Origin: Thamnaconus septentrionalis
Lineage: Eukaryota; Chordata; Actinopteri; Tetraodontiformes; Monacanthidae
Reading direction: 5' to 3'
DNA: 64,000 bases
Assembly (NCBI GenBank): GCA_009823395.1
Contig: CM020509.1
Coordinates: 12,761,001-12,825,000 of the forward strand
Part shown: piece after piece, positions 11,106 to 23,379 of the stretch
Numbering within the stretch: position 1 is the stretch's first letter
Layout: every line of letters starts with the position of its first letter
Made by a program: the position numbers and the translations under genes
Notes under the pieces: generated by a model
Told to the model about the DNA's origin: nothing
What the model saw: the letters and a program-made list of their open reading frames with translations, nothing else
The model's database searches: none

Positions 11106-11981
11106 AAAAAGCTTCTAACAAGTCTCAATTGAACAACAAGTCCAGTGCTACTTTTTTAAAATCTGAGGCATGATTGTCAGAAGCCTTAGAATTGTAATTA
11201 AGGAAAAAAGAAAAAAGAAAAGAAAAAACAAGAAACTGGTGAAAAAAAAAAGTTACAGGCAATTCAGTATGAAAGTCAATGCAGCATGCCATGTATGAAC
11301 TGAGCAGTCATTTATTGTAAACTGTATTGCTATCTGCTGGCAAGAAGAGAGTAGTCAGAAACACCTAATGCCTTGTAATACAAAAAAAAAAATCTTACAA
11401 ACCAGGTTGCACTGTGTATAGAGATAACTTTGATGATCAGTTTTAAAAATATTACACAAAATATACCTACAAGAATAAGCTACATCAAACTCAGGTTGTG
11501 TTGGGTTGTGTTATGTAAAAGTCCATCATTACAAAACATAGAGACACAGAGTATAAATGTGCTGCTACTCCAATAGAAATGCAATATAATGCATGTTATT
11601 AAATAGTTGTCATTTGCATGCATGAAATATGAGGATTTTATGGTCATTTTTTTAAGAGAAGTATAAAAACTTTTTTACACAAAAAATTAAAATACCCATT
11701 AAAAGACATTTAAAAAATGAAATCCACTTTACGTATACTAATAAAGACATCTGAAACAATACTGGTGAACATGTAACTTATCATTAGAGTTTAACTAACT
11801 ATTGGCTTTTTTAGCAATACATAAGTAAATTAAAGCATACATGTATATAATTATAATATCACTGTACAAGTTACAAACTTAAGTTCAAGACTGTCAGAAG
11901 GTCCTGATTATATGTACCACACATCAGACCTTTCCATGTTCAAGTTATCACATAACATGGATGCGGTGCACCTGCTCTCAC

Positions 11982-14366
11982 CTTTAGGGTGGCTCTATCT
12001 GTGCTGGCACGCCTTAGGGTGCTTTTCTGATAGGCTGCGCTTCTTTTCTTAAGTGTGTCGGTGTCTGTGTTTGAGCTGAAACGAAAGTCACCCCTCCACG
12101 ACCCAGTGGTCAAGAAGGAATCGTACCGGTCATCTTTAAGGAGGGTCCCACAGTGGCTGAAATCTGTAAAACTAGGGGGGCAGTAGGCGGGTGGGAAAAC
12201 GGGGAGACCTGAGGAGGGTGAGCGGTAAACGTAACTTCGCCTGCAGAATTTAAAGTAAAAGACTCCGCTGATTAAAAGGATTAGCAGCGAGGAAACTGCT
12301 GCTATGGCGATAATCAAATAGAGCGTTATGTTGTCACGTTCATTTGGTTCATTTGCAACCTCAAAAAGTTCACTTAGGACTGGCAGGCCGTCTCCGATTA
12401 ATATGCTCACTGTGGCGGTGGCGGAGAGAGATTTGGGCCCGTTGTCCATTACTAAAACCACAAGTGTTTGTTTCGATTCGTCGTCCTCCACAAATTCTTG
12501 TACAGTTCGAATTTCCCCTGAGTGCTGACCAATCATAAACAGGTTAGGCCGCGTCGCTTTGATTATTCTGTAGGAAAGCCACGCGTTATGGCCTGAATCA
12601 GCATCGACAGCCACCACTTTTGTCACCAAGTATCCTCTAGGTGCTTCAAATGGCACCATATCTTCGGCAATAAAGCCGGTACTCTGTACAGGATACAGGA
12701 TGACTGGTGCGTTGTCATTTTGGTCCCGAATAAAGACGTTTATGGTGCAGGTGCCGGACAGCTGAGGGTCACCCCCATCACGAGCAGTCACCCTAATTTG
12801 GAAGTGAACTGACTGCTCATAATCAAAGAGGCGTGACGTGAAGAGCTCCCCCGTTTCTGAGCTAATCGTGAGGAACGAGTATGTTTCTGGGTTTGCGTCT
12901 CTTGAAATTTGGTAAAGAACTTTAGCGTTAGAACCTGCGTCCATGTCGTCTGCTTTTACTTTCATCACTAGGGTGCCAACAGGTTGGTTTTCTAAGATGT
13001 TGGCATTGTATTCTCGCTGTGTAAAAGTCGGAGGGTTGTCATTGATGTCACTAACAACAATGGTCAGAACTTTGACACCAGAAAGAGGTGGCGAGCCCGC
13101 ATCGGTGGCAGAAATTGTGATGTTATACTCAGGCTGAAGCTCTCTATCTAATACTCCATCAGTCACTAACATATAATAGTTTTTGACCTCGGATAAAAAC
13201 TTGAATGGGGAATTGTCTGAGATGGTACAAGTGACACGCCCACTGCTCCCAGTGTCCAGGTCATACACATTAATCAAAGCAACCATAGTTCCAGGCTTCG
13301 AGTCCTCGGCCACGTTTGCAGAGGCTGACTTTATTTCTATCACAGGTATGTTGTCGTTGACATCAACAACATCTACGATAAGTTTACAGTGCGAGGTCTG
13401 ACCTCCCCCATCTTTAGCCTGGACATTAAGTTCATGCGTGCTGGCTTCCTCATAGTCAATGAGACCTGCAACCCCTACTTCTCCTGTTGCAGGATTAATA
13501 TTGAAAAGGCCCCCCATTTTGTCTGAAAGGTGGCTGAAAGAATATGTTATTTCCCCGTAAATGCCTTCATCAGAGTCCGTGGCATTGAGCTTTGCAATGA
13601 CAGTTCCTATGGCTGTATTCTCTGATACGGAGGCTTTGTAAACTGGCTGGCTGAAAACTGGGACATTGTCATTGGTGTCCAGAACACGGATACGGATGGA
13701 AGCAGTTCCAGATCTGGCTGGATTACCCCCGTCAATTCCAACGATTTTCAGTGCATGTTCAGCCTGTAACTCTCGGTCCAAGGGTTTTTTAAGGACGAGT
13801 TCTGGATAAGCGTTGGTGTTTATTTGGGTCCTCATTTCCAAAGCAAAGTGATCATTTGGAATCAGTTTATATTCACGAATGGAATTACTCCCCAAATCGC
13901 GATCGTGGGCGCTCTCTAAGGGAAAGCGCCGCCCCAGAACTGTAGATTCAACAATATCAAGCTTTATCTCCTCTGCAGCGAACGCCGGGCTATTGTCGTT
14001 TATATCTGCAACATCCAAAACCAAGCTGTGTGCTTGAAGTGGGTCTTCGAGCAAAAGCTGGTACTGTATGATGCAGGCAGCCGCTTGTGCGCAGAGCTCC
14101 TCTCGGTCTATCCGCTGACTGATCAAAAGATTGCCCGACGCGGTGTCAAGTTCACACAGCTGGCGAGTTCCTTCTGCAACAACACGGGCTCGACGTGCAC
14201 CGAGTTCCGACACACCGAGCCCCAGGTCCCGTGCGACATTTCCGATGACAGATCCCCGCTGCATCTCCTCCGGAAGGACATAGCGAACCTCTCCGAATGA
14301 CACGGCAAAAACGAGTGAAAAGAGCAAAAAATTCAGCCAAAATGAAATATTTATTCGCAGCTCCAT
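11982..14366 (-). CDS. Solitary divergent clustered protocadherin variable exon (795 aa before splice)
   Basis: The protein has a 25-residue signal peptide, six EC repeats with intact DxNDN motifs (ADINDN, LDTNDN, VDVNDN, SDINDN, RDQNDN), an EC1 Cx5C loop (CAQAAAC), a membrane helix at about 679-703 and a 92-residue tail. The tail (SGLPVFPPAYCPPSFTD, FLTTGSWRGDFRF) is only distantly related to the A-type tail and not to the B-type. The frame runs to a stop at 11940. A strong donor AAG|GTGAGA at 11982 lies in phase 0, like all other exons here, so I end the coding exon there (last residues ATLK). Stopping at 11940, which would give a one-exon beta-like protein with 13 more residues, is the alternative. 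Its EC6 shares no near-identical block with any neighbour, so it seems to have escaped gene conversion. It also lacks a visible CSE. Confidence 0.9.
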
Positions 14367-14522
14367 TGCACTACAGCACTCATTAGAGAGAGAGAGAAAA
14401 AAACACGATGTAATTCTTCAATTTCTATGAAAAAACAGCAGAAAATGCTGCTGGAATCCAACGTTGCCGTGCTCCGTCAGCCGAGTTATTTATGCTCTAT
14501 TAGAAAAACTGTCAGATTGGAT

Positions 14523-14573
14523 CCTCTCTCTCTTTCTCTCTCGCTCTCTCTCTCCTTTCATCCCTCTCCCTCG
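14523..14573. repeat. CT-rich (polypyrimidine) tract
   Basis: Imperfect CT repeats lie about 160-210 bp upstream of the solitary exon's ATG, where other exons of the array carry their CSE. In the sense direction this is a GA tract. Confidence 0.8.
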
Positions 14574-15218
14574 CAGACACATACACACACAGGCGCTCTC
14601 CTTTCCTCTCTCTCACACCCACACAGAACTCTAACGCGCATGTCTGCACAGCCCTCGGCTCTAACCTAATGCTCTAGTTCCACTGGCACAGATAGACCGA
14701 GGTGAGCACTGAGTCAGACACTTGAAGAGTGCCATCCAGAGTCCATCACGGTTATTGCAGCAGTGAACACCAAAACGGTACAAAAAAAACAAAACAAAAC
14801 ACTACTGAACTACTCCTGAAGATTTCAGCACCGTTGGCTTAACTGTCAAGTGTTAATTGTCAATGTTTGTGAGGTTTTTTCTTTTTTTCTTTTTTACTAT
14901 GTATTGAAGAATAACAATTCAAAATGTAAATGTTAAAAGAAGACAAGAATGGGCCTACAGATGCACTTCAATAGCCAGCAGAGTACAGCGTCATAAATGC
15001 TATTTCAATGAATTATCAAATCACTGAAAACTATCCACTAACCATCACAAAGACAGACACCCTCCTCGTTATGTATTGTTAGAGTTGAATATATGACTTC
15101 CAGTCGACATATTTGCTTCTTGAAAAAAAAAATGTGTACATAATATGTATATGACTATTTTTCTAACGCGACACAACTTGCATAATCCACAGTTCAATTC
15201 TTTAAAAGGTCAAAAGGC

Positions 15219-15268
15219 TAGAGCAACACATAAAGCGGAACCTGAGTTGCTAGAGCAACACATAAAGA
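15219..15268. repeat. Short direct repeat (19 bp, twice)
   Basis: GCTAGAGCAACACATAAAG occurs at about 15219 and again 30 bp later. It has no obvious function and probably reflects replication slippage. Confidence 0.8.
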
Positions 15269-15981
15269 ACCTTGAGTTTAAGAAAATAAAAAAGCTATGG
15301 CTTTGGCAACAAGTCTCAGGTCAATAGATTCCTGATCTGACATTTTGATGGATAGCATTAATACCAAATAAATATTAGCATGGATTTCTAAAATCCTAAA
15401 TAAGTTGAAAATACTGTTATAATTTTTTGTTTGTTTGTTTGTTTTTAGGAAATAATTAGTTTAACTCAAAACTGGTGGATACTCACATAACTAATGCAAC
15501 AAATTAAAACAGTCTAAAAAAATCGTAATAATAATTTTTTCAAAGCAAAATTCCCCATGTACTTTCAAAGAAATTCTGAAACAAGAGGACATTGACAAGG
15601 TCCACAATACTATGCTGTGAGCAACTTGCAATTATTTCTAATAGTTAGTGCCAGCAAATTCATTGGGGTAAACTAAAGGGTCAAACAAGAACTAATTAAA
15701 TCTAAAATGTACATCTAGAGACAGTTTGATTTTGTACAAATCAAAATTAGTTAGAAGAAGATATACAAAATTTGAAAGGATCTGGACTGCTGTCAGGACC
15801 ATGGACAGAGACAAAAGAAATGAAAAACGCAACACAAGCACCCAAATGAAATAAAACTGTTCACTAAGAGCATTGAGCATTTGAGAAACATTTGGCATAA
15901 ACTTTTGTTGCTTATGGACAAAGAATCCCATATTCTAAATGACTGAACCACCACACATGAAGGATCTGAAAGTGTTCCTAC

Positions 15982-18366
15982 CTCTGGAGAACTATCACTG
16001 TCTCCAAACACGTCAGCAAAATCTGAAGGACTTTTCCTCAGAGTCTGGTCAGCAGGCAGCGTGTTGTCATTGTAAGACGTCACAAACTTAAAGTCACTGG
16101 TCCGAGATCCTGTTGTCAGGTATGTGTCATAGTTGTAAGCACTGCGTAAAGTTCCTGTGCCATCAACGTCTGCGTAATTAGGAGGGAGATATGCACCAGG
16201 GATGGCCACTGCTCCATCAAACAACATTCTGGGTTTTCTCCTGCGACAGAACCTCACACCCAGGATGATGATGATGAAGGTCAGAAAGAAAGTGGACACT
16301 GACACCAGAGCGATGATCAGATAAGAGGTGAGTTTGGAATTCTTCTCATCAGAGGAAATGTCTTTGAGCTCTGGCACCTCAGCCAAGTTGTCAGAAATGA
16401 TCAGGGTCATGGAACAGGTGGCAGAGAGAGGAGGCTGTCCGTTATCTTTCACTGCCACAATCAGGTTCTGTTTCATGCTGTCACTTTCAGAAATGTCTCG
16501 CTGTGTCCTGATCTCGCCACTGTGGACACCGATAGTGAAAAGACCCGCATCGGTGGATTGGACTATATGATAGGACAGCCAGGCGTTCTGTCCAGAGTCC
16601 GCGTCCACCGCGATCACTTTGGACACCAGAGAGCCTCCGTGCGCAGCTTTGGGCACCAGCTCGGTCATGAAGGAGTTGCCCTCCGGGGCGGGGTACAGGA
16701 TCTGAGGAGAGTTGTCATTCACATCTGACACGAACACACTGACGCTCACGTTGCTGCTCAGCGGAGGAGAACCGTTGTCTCTGGCCATCACGTGCACCTT
16801 CAAGCTCCTTAGCTGTTCATAATCAAAGGACCTGACGGCGTGGATCACACCCGTGTCTCCGTTCACGGAGACATAGGAGGACACCGGGGCACCGTTCACC
16901 TCACCAGGCAACAGAGAATAAATCACGGTCCCGTTCTGTCTCCAGTCGGGGTCTCGAGCCGTCACGGAACATAAAGTGGAGCCAGGTTTGTTATTTTCAC
17001 TCACATATGCGCTGTACGACTGTTCCTCAAACACAGGTGGGTTGTCGTTGACGTCAGCGACAGATAAGTGAACAGTTTTAGAGGAGGACAGAGGTGGAGA
17101 GCCCTCGTCAGTGGCAGTGATGGTAATGTTGTAATCAGATACCAGTTCACGGTCCAGTTGTCCTGTGGTCACCAGAGAATAATAGTTCTTGATGGAGGGA
17201 ACCAACTTGAAGGGAACATTTTGCTGAATTGAACAGCGGACCCTTTGATTGTTTTCTGAGTCTGCATCCTGCACATTAATGATGCCCACCTCTGAACCAG
17301 GTGATGTGTCTTCTGGTAGAGGATTGTTCAGTGATTTCAAATAAATCACAGGAGCGTTGTCATTCACATCTGTGACAGAAATGATTACTTTGGCATAAGA
17401 GGACAGGCCTAGTCCATCTTTGGCTTTTACACGGATTTCAAATGACGACATAGTTTCATAATCAATCTGGCCAATTACTTTTACTGTACCTGTTCTGCGA
17501 TCAATACTAAATATTTTCTTAACATCTTCAATTACATGTACAAAGTCATACGTCACATCTCCATTGACTCCCTCATCAGCATCAGTGGCTCTCACAGTGA
17601 CAACCACAGTGTCTAAAGGAGAGTTCTCAGGCAGACTGGCTTTATAAACGGCTTGACTGAACACTGGGGCGTTATCATTAGCATCCAGCACTGTGACGTG
17701 AATGACGACTGTACCTGATCTCTGAGGAGAGCCTCCATCTACAGCTGTGAGGATCAAATTGATCTCACGCTGATTTTCACGATCGAGTTCTTTATCCAGA
17801 ACCAGCTCGATTGTGTTTCCGTTTGCAGCCAAAACAAAATTCTCGTTCATTTTCAGGCTGTAATGCTGAACGGAATTCTGGCCTATGTCAGCATCGTGAG
17901 CCTCCTCTATCACAAAGCGAGCGCCTTTAACCTCCAATTCATGAATTTCCATACTGATCACCTCTTCGTTAAATTGTGGCGAGTTATCATTAATATCCTG
18001 AATATGGAGAGAAACACGGTGGAGCTCCAGAGGGTTCTCCAGCACAAGCTCCTGTTTCAGGATGCATGAAACCCTGTCACCGCAAAGCCCCTCTCGGTCA
18101 ATCCTGTCCGCAACGATCAGCTCTCCGCTGTTCACGTTGATGTCACAGTAGCGTTTTTTCGTCCCGTCGGTGTCGATGCGGGCTCTCCTGCGTGACAAAG
18201 CGCTCGAGTCCAGACCGAGATCCGTGGCTACATTTCCAATAACCGATCCTCGTTTCATCTCCTCTGGTAGAGAATAGCTAACGTCTCCATTTGCCGCACG
18301 TAACCAAAGCAGGAGGAGTTGAACCCCGCACGTTTGAAAAATAATTGCGTTTGAGAACGACATCAT
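15982..18366 (-). CDS. Clustered protocadherin variable exon, A-type (795 aa before splice)
   Basis: This is the most downstream A-type exon. The start is the ATG-ATG pair at 18366/18363; the frame further upstream opens only with TTG. A signal peptide of about 27 residues ends AANG before [10 protein letters not shown]. Positions are about two residues below those of the 797-residue paralogues: EC1 28-128, EC2 to 232, EC3 to 337, EC4 to 442, EC5 to 552, EC6 to 678, membrane helix 679-704, tail to 795. The donor is GAG|GTAGGA. Read-through would add 62 residues, by far the longest unspliced tail in the window. The first EC2 strand ([10 protein letters not shown]) matches the 38535-36154 exon rather than the adjacent 23222-20832 exon. 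The EC3 patch [10 protein letters not shown] matches the 28206-25816 exon. It is therefore a mosaic. Confidence 0.95.
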
Positions 18367-18524
18367 CGAGTTTACATGAGGTTCAAGAATCAAGTCAAAA
18401 AAGGTCAGCGCAGCTGCTCAACGCGACTACCAACTGTAATTTCGGAAATGAATCTCACTGTGGAGAAACAAGAAGGTGGGTCCGCCACAAAGACGCTGCT
18501 GGGAGTAAAATGCCTATAGACAAG

Positions 18525-18544
18525 TGTAGAGCGCCACCCCGAGG
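18525..18544 (-). promoter_or_regulatory. CSE promoter element
   Basis: The sense strand reads CCTCGGGGTGGCGCTCTACA, 160 bp upstream of the ATG at 18366. GGGGTGGCGCT is the closest match in the window to the CTCF consensus core (AGGGGGCGCTA) and points towards the expected constant exons. Confidence 0.78.
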
Positions 18545-19764
18545 AAAATGTACGTAAACAAGCTAAGTTTCCAACTACAAAACAGGCTGTGGCATGCTAG
18601 TACCTGACATTCGCTGGGACACAAAATATATTGTAAACGTGTGTTTTCCTTATTTTTAAGATAAAATGAGCAATAATTCGGAAGATCAATAGATCAATTC
18701 AAATGTTGCCTGGTCAACATGTTTAGAATGAATTATACCCTAATACTGGTTATTGAGGAGTGACACGGAGTGAATCTGCCAATATTCTTTCTTGCAAGAG
18801 TGTGTGGCAAATTCACCAAAACATTACTGCTTCCTAAAAACAACGTGCGAGTCTGCTTCTGAGATAAATAATTAAATCAGATGGTGCAGTGATCCCAGCA
18901 TTTGTCCACTGTAGTTCTATTTTTTCATGGGCTACAAGTCCACATTTATGAGTTGCCTGCCTGTTTTATGCACATCAGATGTAGAAATAGATTGATGAAA
19001 CCTTACTTAGATTTCTGAAAGTCAAACCTTACTCTGGCAGTACTTTGCTGCTGTAATCCCCCTGCATCTTTGATTGGATTTTTAAAGTAAACACAGAATG
19101 TGTATTTGTTCTTATTTTTGACCTCTAGTGTAAAGATAACTACTAATTTCAGGTTCAGATTACTCACCAAATTTGTATTTAATTATTTTTTTTTTTCTTT
19201 AACGACACAAGCTTTTTCCTTCTTCTTTCCTTTACAGTTTCTACTGTTTGCTTCTAACTGTACACCTCCAAAAAGACTAATAAAGTCCACTGAGGGCTAA
19301 AATTATATATCCCAAATCATACCTAGCCTACAACACTACAATAATGGGAATGAGGTATGTGGTTAAAATTAGTCACAAACTACTTATAGTTGAACTCAGG
19401 CATCGTTACAGAGCTACAAAGGCAGGTACTAAAATCAAAAAACAAAACAAAACAAAACAAAAACATATTCTTCTTGAATCACAGTTTAGCTAAAAATAAG
19501 ACTTTTCACTGACTTTAAATAAGTCAGACACACAAACATTAGATTCAGAACATAGAGTACGAATAAAATTTAAAATTATGTAGGAAGCTGAAATCGCTCG
19601 TCATGGAAAAGTCAGAGTGTAAAAGAAACAACTAGCTGTAAAGCATTCTGAAAATAAGTAAGAATAACAATAATTCCAGTGAACTGCCGGGATGAAATAC
19701 TACCTAAACTAGTTATATGGTGTGATTGGAAATATTAATAAATTTGTATTTTGATAAAGAGTGT

Positions 19765-20123
19765 GGGGTGACACAGTGGCGCAGTGGTTAGCGCTGCCGC
19801 CTGACAGTAAGGAGGTCATGGGTTCGATTCTGGGCCTGGGACGTTTCTGTGTGGAGTTTGTATGTTCTCCCTGTGTCTGTGTGGGTTCTCTGGCTTCCTC
19901 CCACACTCCAAAAAACATGCATGTGAGGTCAATCGAACACTCTAAATTGTCCGTAGCTGTGCATGTGAGTGTGAATGGTTGTTTGCTTCAATGTGGCCCT
20001 GTGATGAACTGGCGACTTGTCCATGGTGTCACCCTGCCTTCGCCCTATGACAGCTGGGATAGGCTCCAGCAGACCCCCGTGACCCTGAGCTCAGGAAGAA
20101 GCGGGTATGGAAGATGAATGAAT
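19765..20123 (+). mobile_element. Full-length tRNA-derived SINE
   Basis: The head carries an A box (TGGCGCAGTGGTTAGCGC, 19777-19794) and a B box (GGTTCGATTCT, 19821-19831), the internal RNA polymerase III promoter of tRNA-like SINEs. The body and the GGGATAGGCTCCAGC tail, ending in GAATGAAT, are typical of fish SINEs that borrow a LINE 3' end. Possible short flanking duplications (ATAAAGA-like) are imperfect. It is the least decayed copy in the window and so probably the youngest. Confidence 0.82.
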
Positions 20124-20831
20124 AAAGAAGGTGCTAATCTGTCAAATGTCTGAAACAAAATAAACAAATATATTAACTTTAAAATTAATTTTGGATCAAC
20201 ACTTCAGAATAACCTTAAGAGAAAAGAATCAGACTTCCCAAATTGAAAATGACGTTTAAAAAAGTTTTTTTTTCTCTCCCAGAAAAATATCAAGATTTCA
20301 GTTGCATGATTGTATTAGTCTGAATATTCATTTAAAAACAATTAATGCAAATTTGTTCAGAGACCATGTTGCACTGGGTAAAATGTAAATGATTTCATCA
20401 ACCTGATAATCATATGTGTTTTTAAGTAATAAAATAACAAAGAAAGTTTTAGCATCGTAACAAAGATCAGTTTATTTATAAACCAAAGTGTTCAAAGTGC
20501 CTAAATTTGATAGGTTTTGATGGTATTATGTCACATATGGCATTAAAACAGATCTTAAGGACTGAGAAACCTCTGCTAACTTAATTAGACAAAAAAAATG
20601 CCCACAGAGAGCGAAAATAAATGCAAAAGTTTGCAAAAGACTCAGCGCCAGTTTCGTGACGCATGATTGAAAGGACAAAAAAAAATATGGGAAATTAAAA
20701 TGACATTGAAAAAGGGGGTAATGGTTGGGGTCATAACAGGTGATTAATATAAGAAAACAGAAAGGGAGGAAAACTGCCCAGTTGCCAGGGCAAACTAAAA
20801 TTACGCACGGAGGCCGAAACAGTGTTCATAC

Positions 20832-23222
20832 CTCTGAGTTATCTTCCAAATCTCCAAAGACATCAGCGAAGTCTGAAGGACTTTTCCTCAGAGTCTGGTC
20901 AGCAGGCAGCGTGTTGTCATTGTAAGACGTGACAAACTTAAAGTCACTGGTCCGAGATCCTGTTGTCAGGTATGTGTCATAGTTGTAAGCACTGCGTAAA
21001 GTTCCTGTGCCATCAACGTCTGCATAATTAGGAGGGAGATATGCACCAGGGATGGCCACTGCTCCATCAAACAACATTCTGGGTTTTCTCCTGCGACAGA
21101 ACCTCACACCAAGGATGATGATGATGAAGGTCAGAAAGAAAGTGGACACTGACACCAGAGCGATGATCAGGTAAGAGGTGAGTTTGGAATTCTTCTCATC
21201 AGAGGAAATGTCTTTGAGCTCTGGAACCTCAGCCAAGTTGTCAGAAATGATCAAGTTCATGGAACAGGTGGCAGAGAGAGGAGGCTGTCCGTTATCTTTC
21301 ACTGCCACAATCAGATTCTGTTTCATGTTGTCACTCTCAGAAATGTCCCGCTGCGTCCTGATCTCTCCACTGTGGACACCGATAGTGAACAGTCCCGCAT
21401 CGGTGGATTGGACTATATGATAGGACAGCCAGGCGTTCTGTCCAGAGTCTGCGTCCACCGCGATCACTTTGGACACCAGAGAGCCTCCGTGCGCAGCTTT
21501 GGGCACCAGCTCGGTCATGAAGGAGTTGCCCTCCGGGGCGGGGTACAGGATCTGAGGAGAGTTGTCATTCACATCTGACACAAACACACTGACGCTCACG
21601 TTGCTGCTCAGCGGAGGAGAACCGTTGTCTCTGGCCATCACGTGCACCTTCAAACTCCTCAGCTGCTCATAATCAAAGGACCTGACGGCGTGGATCACAC
21701 CCGTGTCTCCGTTCACGGAAACATAGGAGGACACTGGGGCACCGTTCACCTCACCAGGCAACAGAGAATAAATCACGGTCCCGTTCTGTCTCCAGTCGGG
21801 GTCTCGAGCCGTCACGGAACATAAAATGGAGCCAGGTTTGTTATTTTCACTCACATATGCGCTGTACGACTGTTCCTCAAACACAGGTGGGTTGTCGTTG
21901 ATGTCAGCAACAGATAAGTGAACAGTTTTAGAGGAGGACAGAGGTGGAGAGCCCTCGTCAATGGCAGTGATAGTAATGTTGTAATCAGACACCAGTTCAC
22001 GGTCCAGTTGTCCTGTGGTCACCAGAGAATAATAGTTCTTGATGGAGGGAACCAACTTGAAGGGAGCATTTTGCTGAATTGAACAACGGACCCGTCTGTT
22101 ATTCTCAGAGTCTCTATCTTGCACATTAATGATGCCCACCTCTGAACCAGGTGATGTGTCTTCTGGTAGAGGATTGTTCAGTGATTTCAAATTGATCACA
22201 GGGGCGTTGTCATTCACATCTGTGACAGAAATGATTACTTTGGCATAAGAGGACAGGCCTAGTCCATCTTTAGCTTTCACACGGATCTCAAATGACGTCA
22301 TAGTCTCATAATCAATCTGGCCAATGACTTTTATTTCACCTAAAGTACGATCGATACTAAATATTCTCTTAACATCTTCAGTTACATGTACAAAGTCATA
22401 CGTCACATCTCCATTAACTCCCTCATCAGCATCAGTGGCGCTCACAGTGACAACCACAGTGTCTGAAGGAGAGTTCTCAGGCAGACTGGCTTTATAAACA
22501 GCTTGACTGAACACTGGGGCGTTATCATTAGCATCCAGCACTGTGACGTGAATGACGACTGTACCTGATCTCTGAGGAGAGCCTCCATCTATAACTGTGA
22601 GGATCAAATTGATCTCACGCTGATTTTCACGATCGAGTTCTTTATCCAGAACCAGCTCGATTGTGTTTCCGTTAGCAGCCAAAATAAAATTCTCGTTCTT
22701 TTTCAAGTTGTAATGCTGAACGGAATTCTGGCCTACGTCCGCATCGTGAGCCTCCTCTATCACAAAGCGAGCACCTTTATCTGCAGACTCTCGAATCTCT
22801 ATGTCGATAGATTCTTCGTTAAATTGTGGGGAGTTATCATTAATATCCTGAATATGGAGAGAAACACGGTGGAGCTCCAGAGGGTTCTCCAGCACAAGTT
22901 CCTGTTTCAGGATGCATGAAGCTCTGTCACCACAAAGCCCCTCTCGGTCAATCCTGTCCGCAACGATCAGCTCTCCGCTGTTCACGTTGATGTCACAGTA
23001 CCGTTTATCAGTCCCGTCGGTGTCGATGCGGGCTCTCCTGCGTGACAAAGCGCCAGTGTCCAGACCGAGGTCTTTGGCTATATTCCCAATAACCGATCCT
23101 CGTTTCATCTCCTCCAGTAAAGAATAGCTCATATCTCCAAATGCGACACGCATCAAAGTCAGGAGGAAATAAATGATCCACAGCTGAAAATGGATATTAC
23201 CCGAAGACTTCATCATCCCCAT
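20832..23222 (-). CDS. Clustered protocadherin variable exon, A-type (797 aa before splice)
   Basis: The ATG at 23222 (MGMMKSSGN) opens a 29-residue signal peptide. EC1 is 30-130 (Cx5C at 97-103), EC2 131-234, EC3 235-339, EC4 340-444, EC5 445-554, EC6 555-680, membrane helix 681-706, basic CRRRKPR stop-transfer then tail to 797. The donor GAG|GTATGA puts a TGA stop as the second intron codon, so an unspliced product would end one residue after the exon. The N-terminal MSYSLLEEM departs from the usual PEEM. EC3-EC4 patches ([23 protein letters not shown]) are shared with the 33183-30793 exon, while the promoter-side DNA is most like the 28206-25816 exon. It is the downstream member of three tandem units. 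Confidence 0.95.
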
Positions 23223-23360
23223 TTTCCTAGGTGTTCACGGATCACGCAACAAAAAATGCCGAAAAACCACAATGCCAGCGGCGAGTCCACAATCAACCCT
23301 CCTATGATACTTGTGAAGGCGGACCCGAAACGACAGGAATTAAAACATTGAAAAGCAAGT

Positions 23361-23379
23361 CTATAGCGCCACCGTGAGG
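23361..23379 (-). promoter_or_regulatory. CSE promoter element
   Basis: The sense strand reads CCTCACGGTGGCGCTATAG, 139 bp upstream of the ATG at 23222. It is identical to the elements of the next two exons upstream and resembles a CTCF site in forward orientation. A 16-bp palindrome, CGTGAGGATCCTCACG, covers its 5' end (23373-23388). Confidence 0.85.

Larger units (their letters stand above)
8713..11981. other. 3.3-kb inter-exon DNA
   Basis: It holds a CSE-like element (8917-8937), a GT repeat (10563-10603), a GATA repeat (10655-10703) and a TTTA repeat (11032-11105). The rest is AT-rich, with short homopolymers and no supported gene. The part next to 11981 is the start of the intron following the solitary exon. 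Confidence 0.7.
14367..15981. other. Upstream region of the solitary exon plus intron start of the next exon
   Basis: It holds a CT-rich tract (14523-14573) and a short direct repeat (15219-15268). I looked for a CSE on both strands upstream of 14366 and found none. No gene is seen. Confidence 0.65.
18367..20831. other. Inter-exon DNA with CSE and a full-length SINE
   Basis: It holds the CSE at 18525-18544 and a complete SINE at 19765-20123. The remaining sequence is AT-rich with no supported gene. Confidence 0.7.

Noticed and set aside
14580..14602. A GGCGCT motif upstream of the solitary exon as a possible CSE
   Set aside because: It is in the opposite orientation to all other elements and its flanks do not match.
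19765..19840. A tRNA gene suggested by A and B boxes
   Set aside because: There is no cloverleaf acceptor pairing, and the sequence continues into a SINE body and LINE-like tail.
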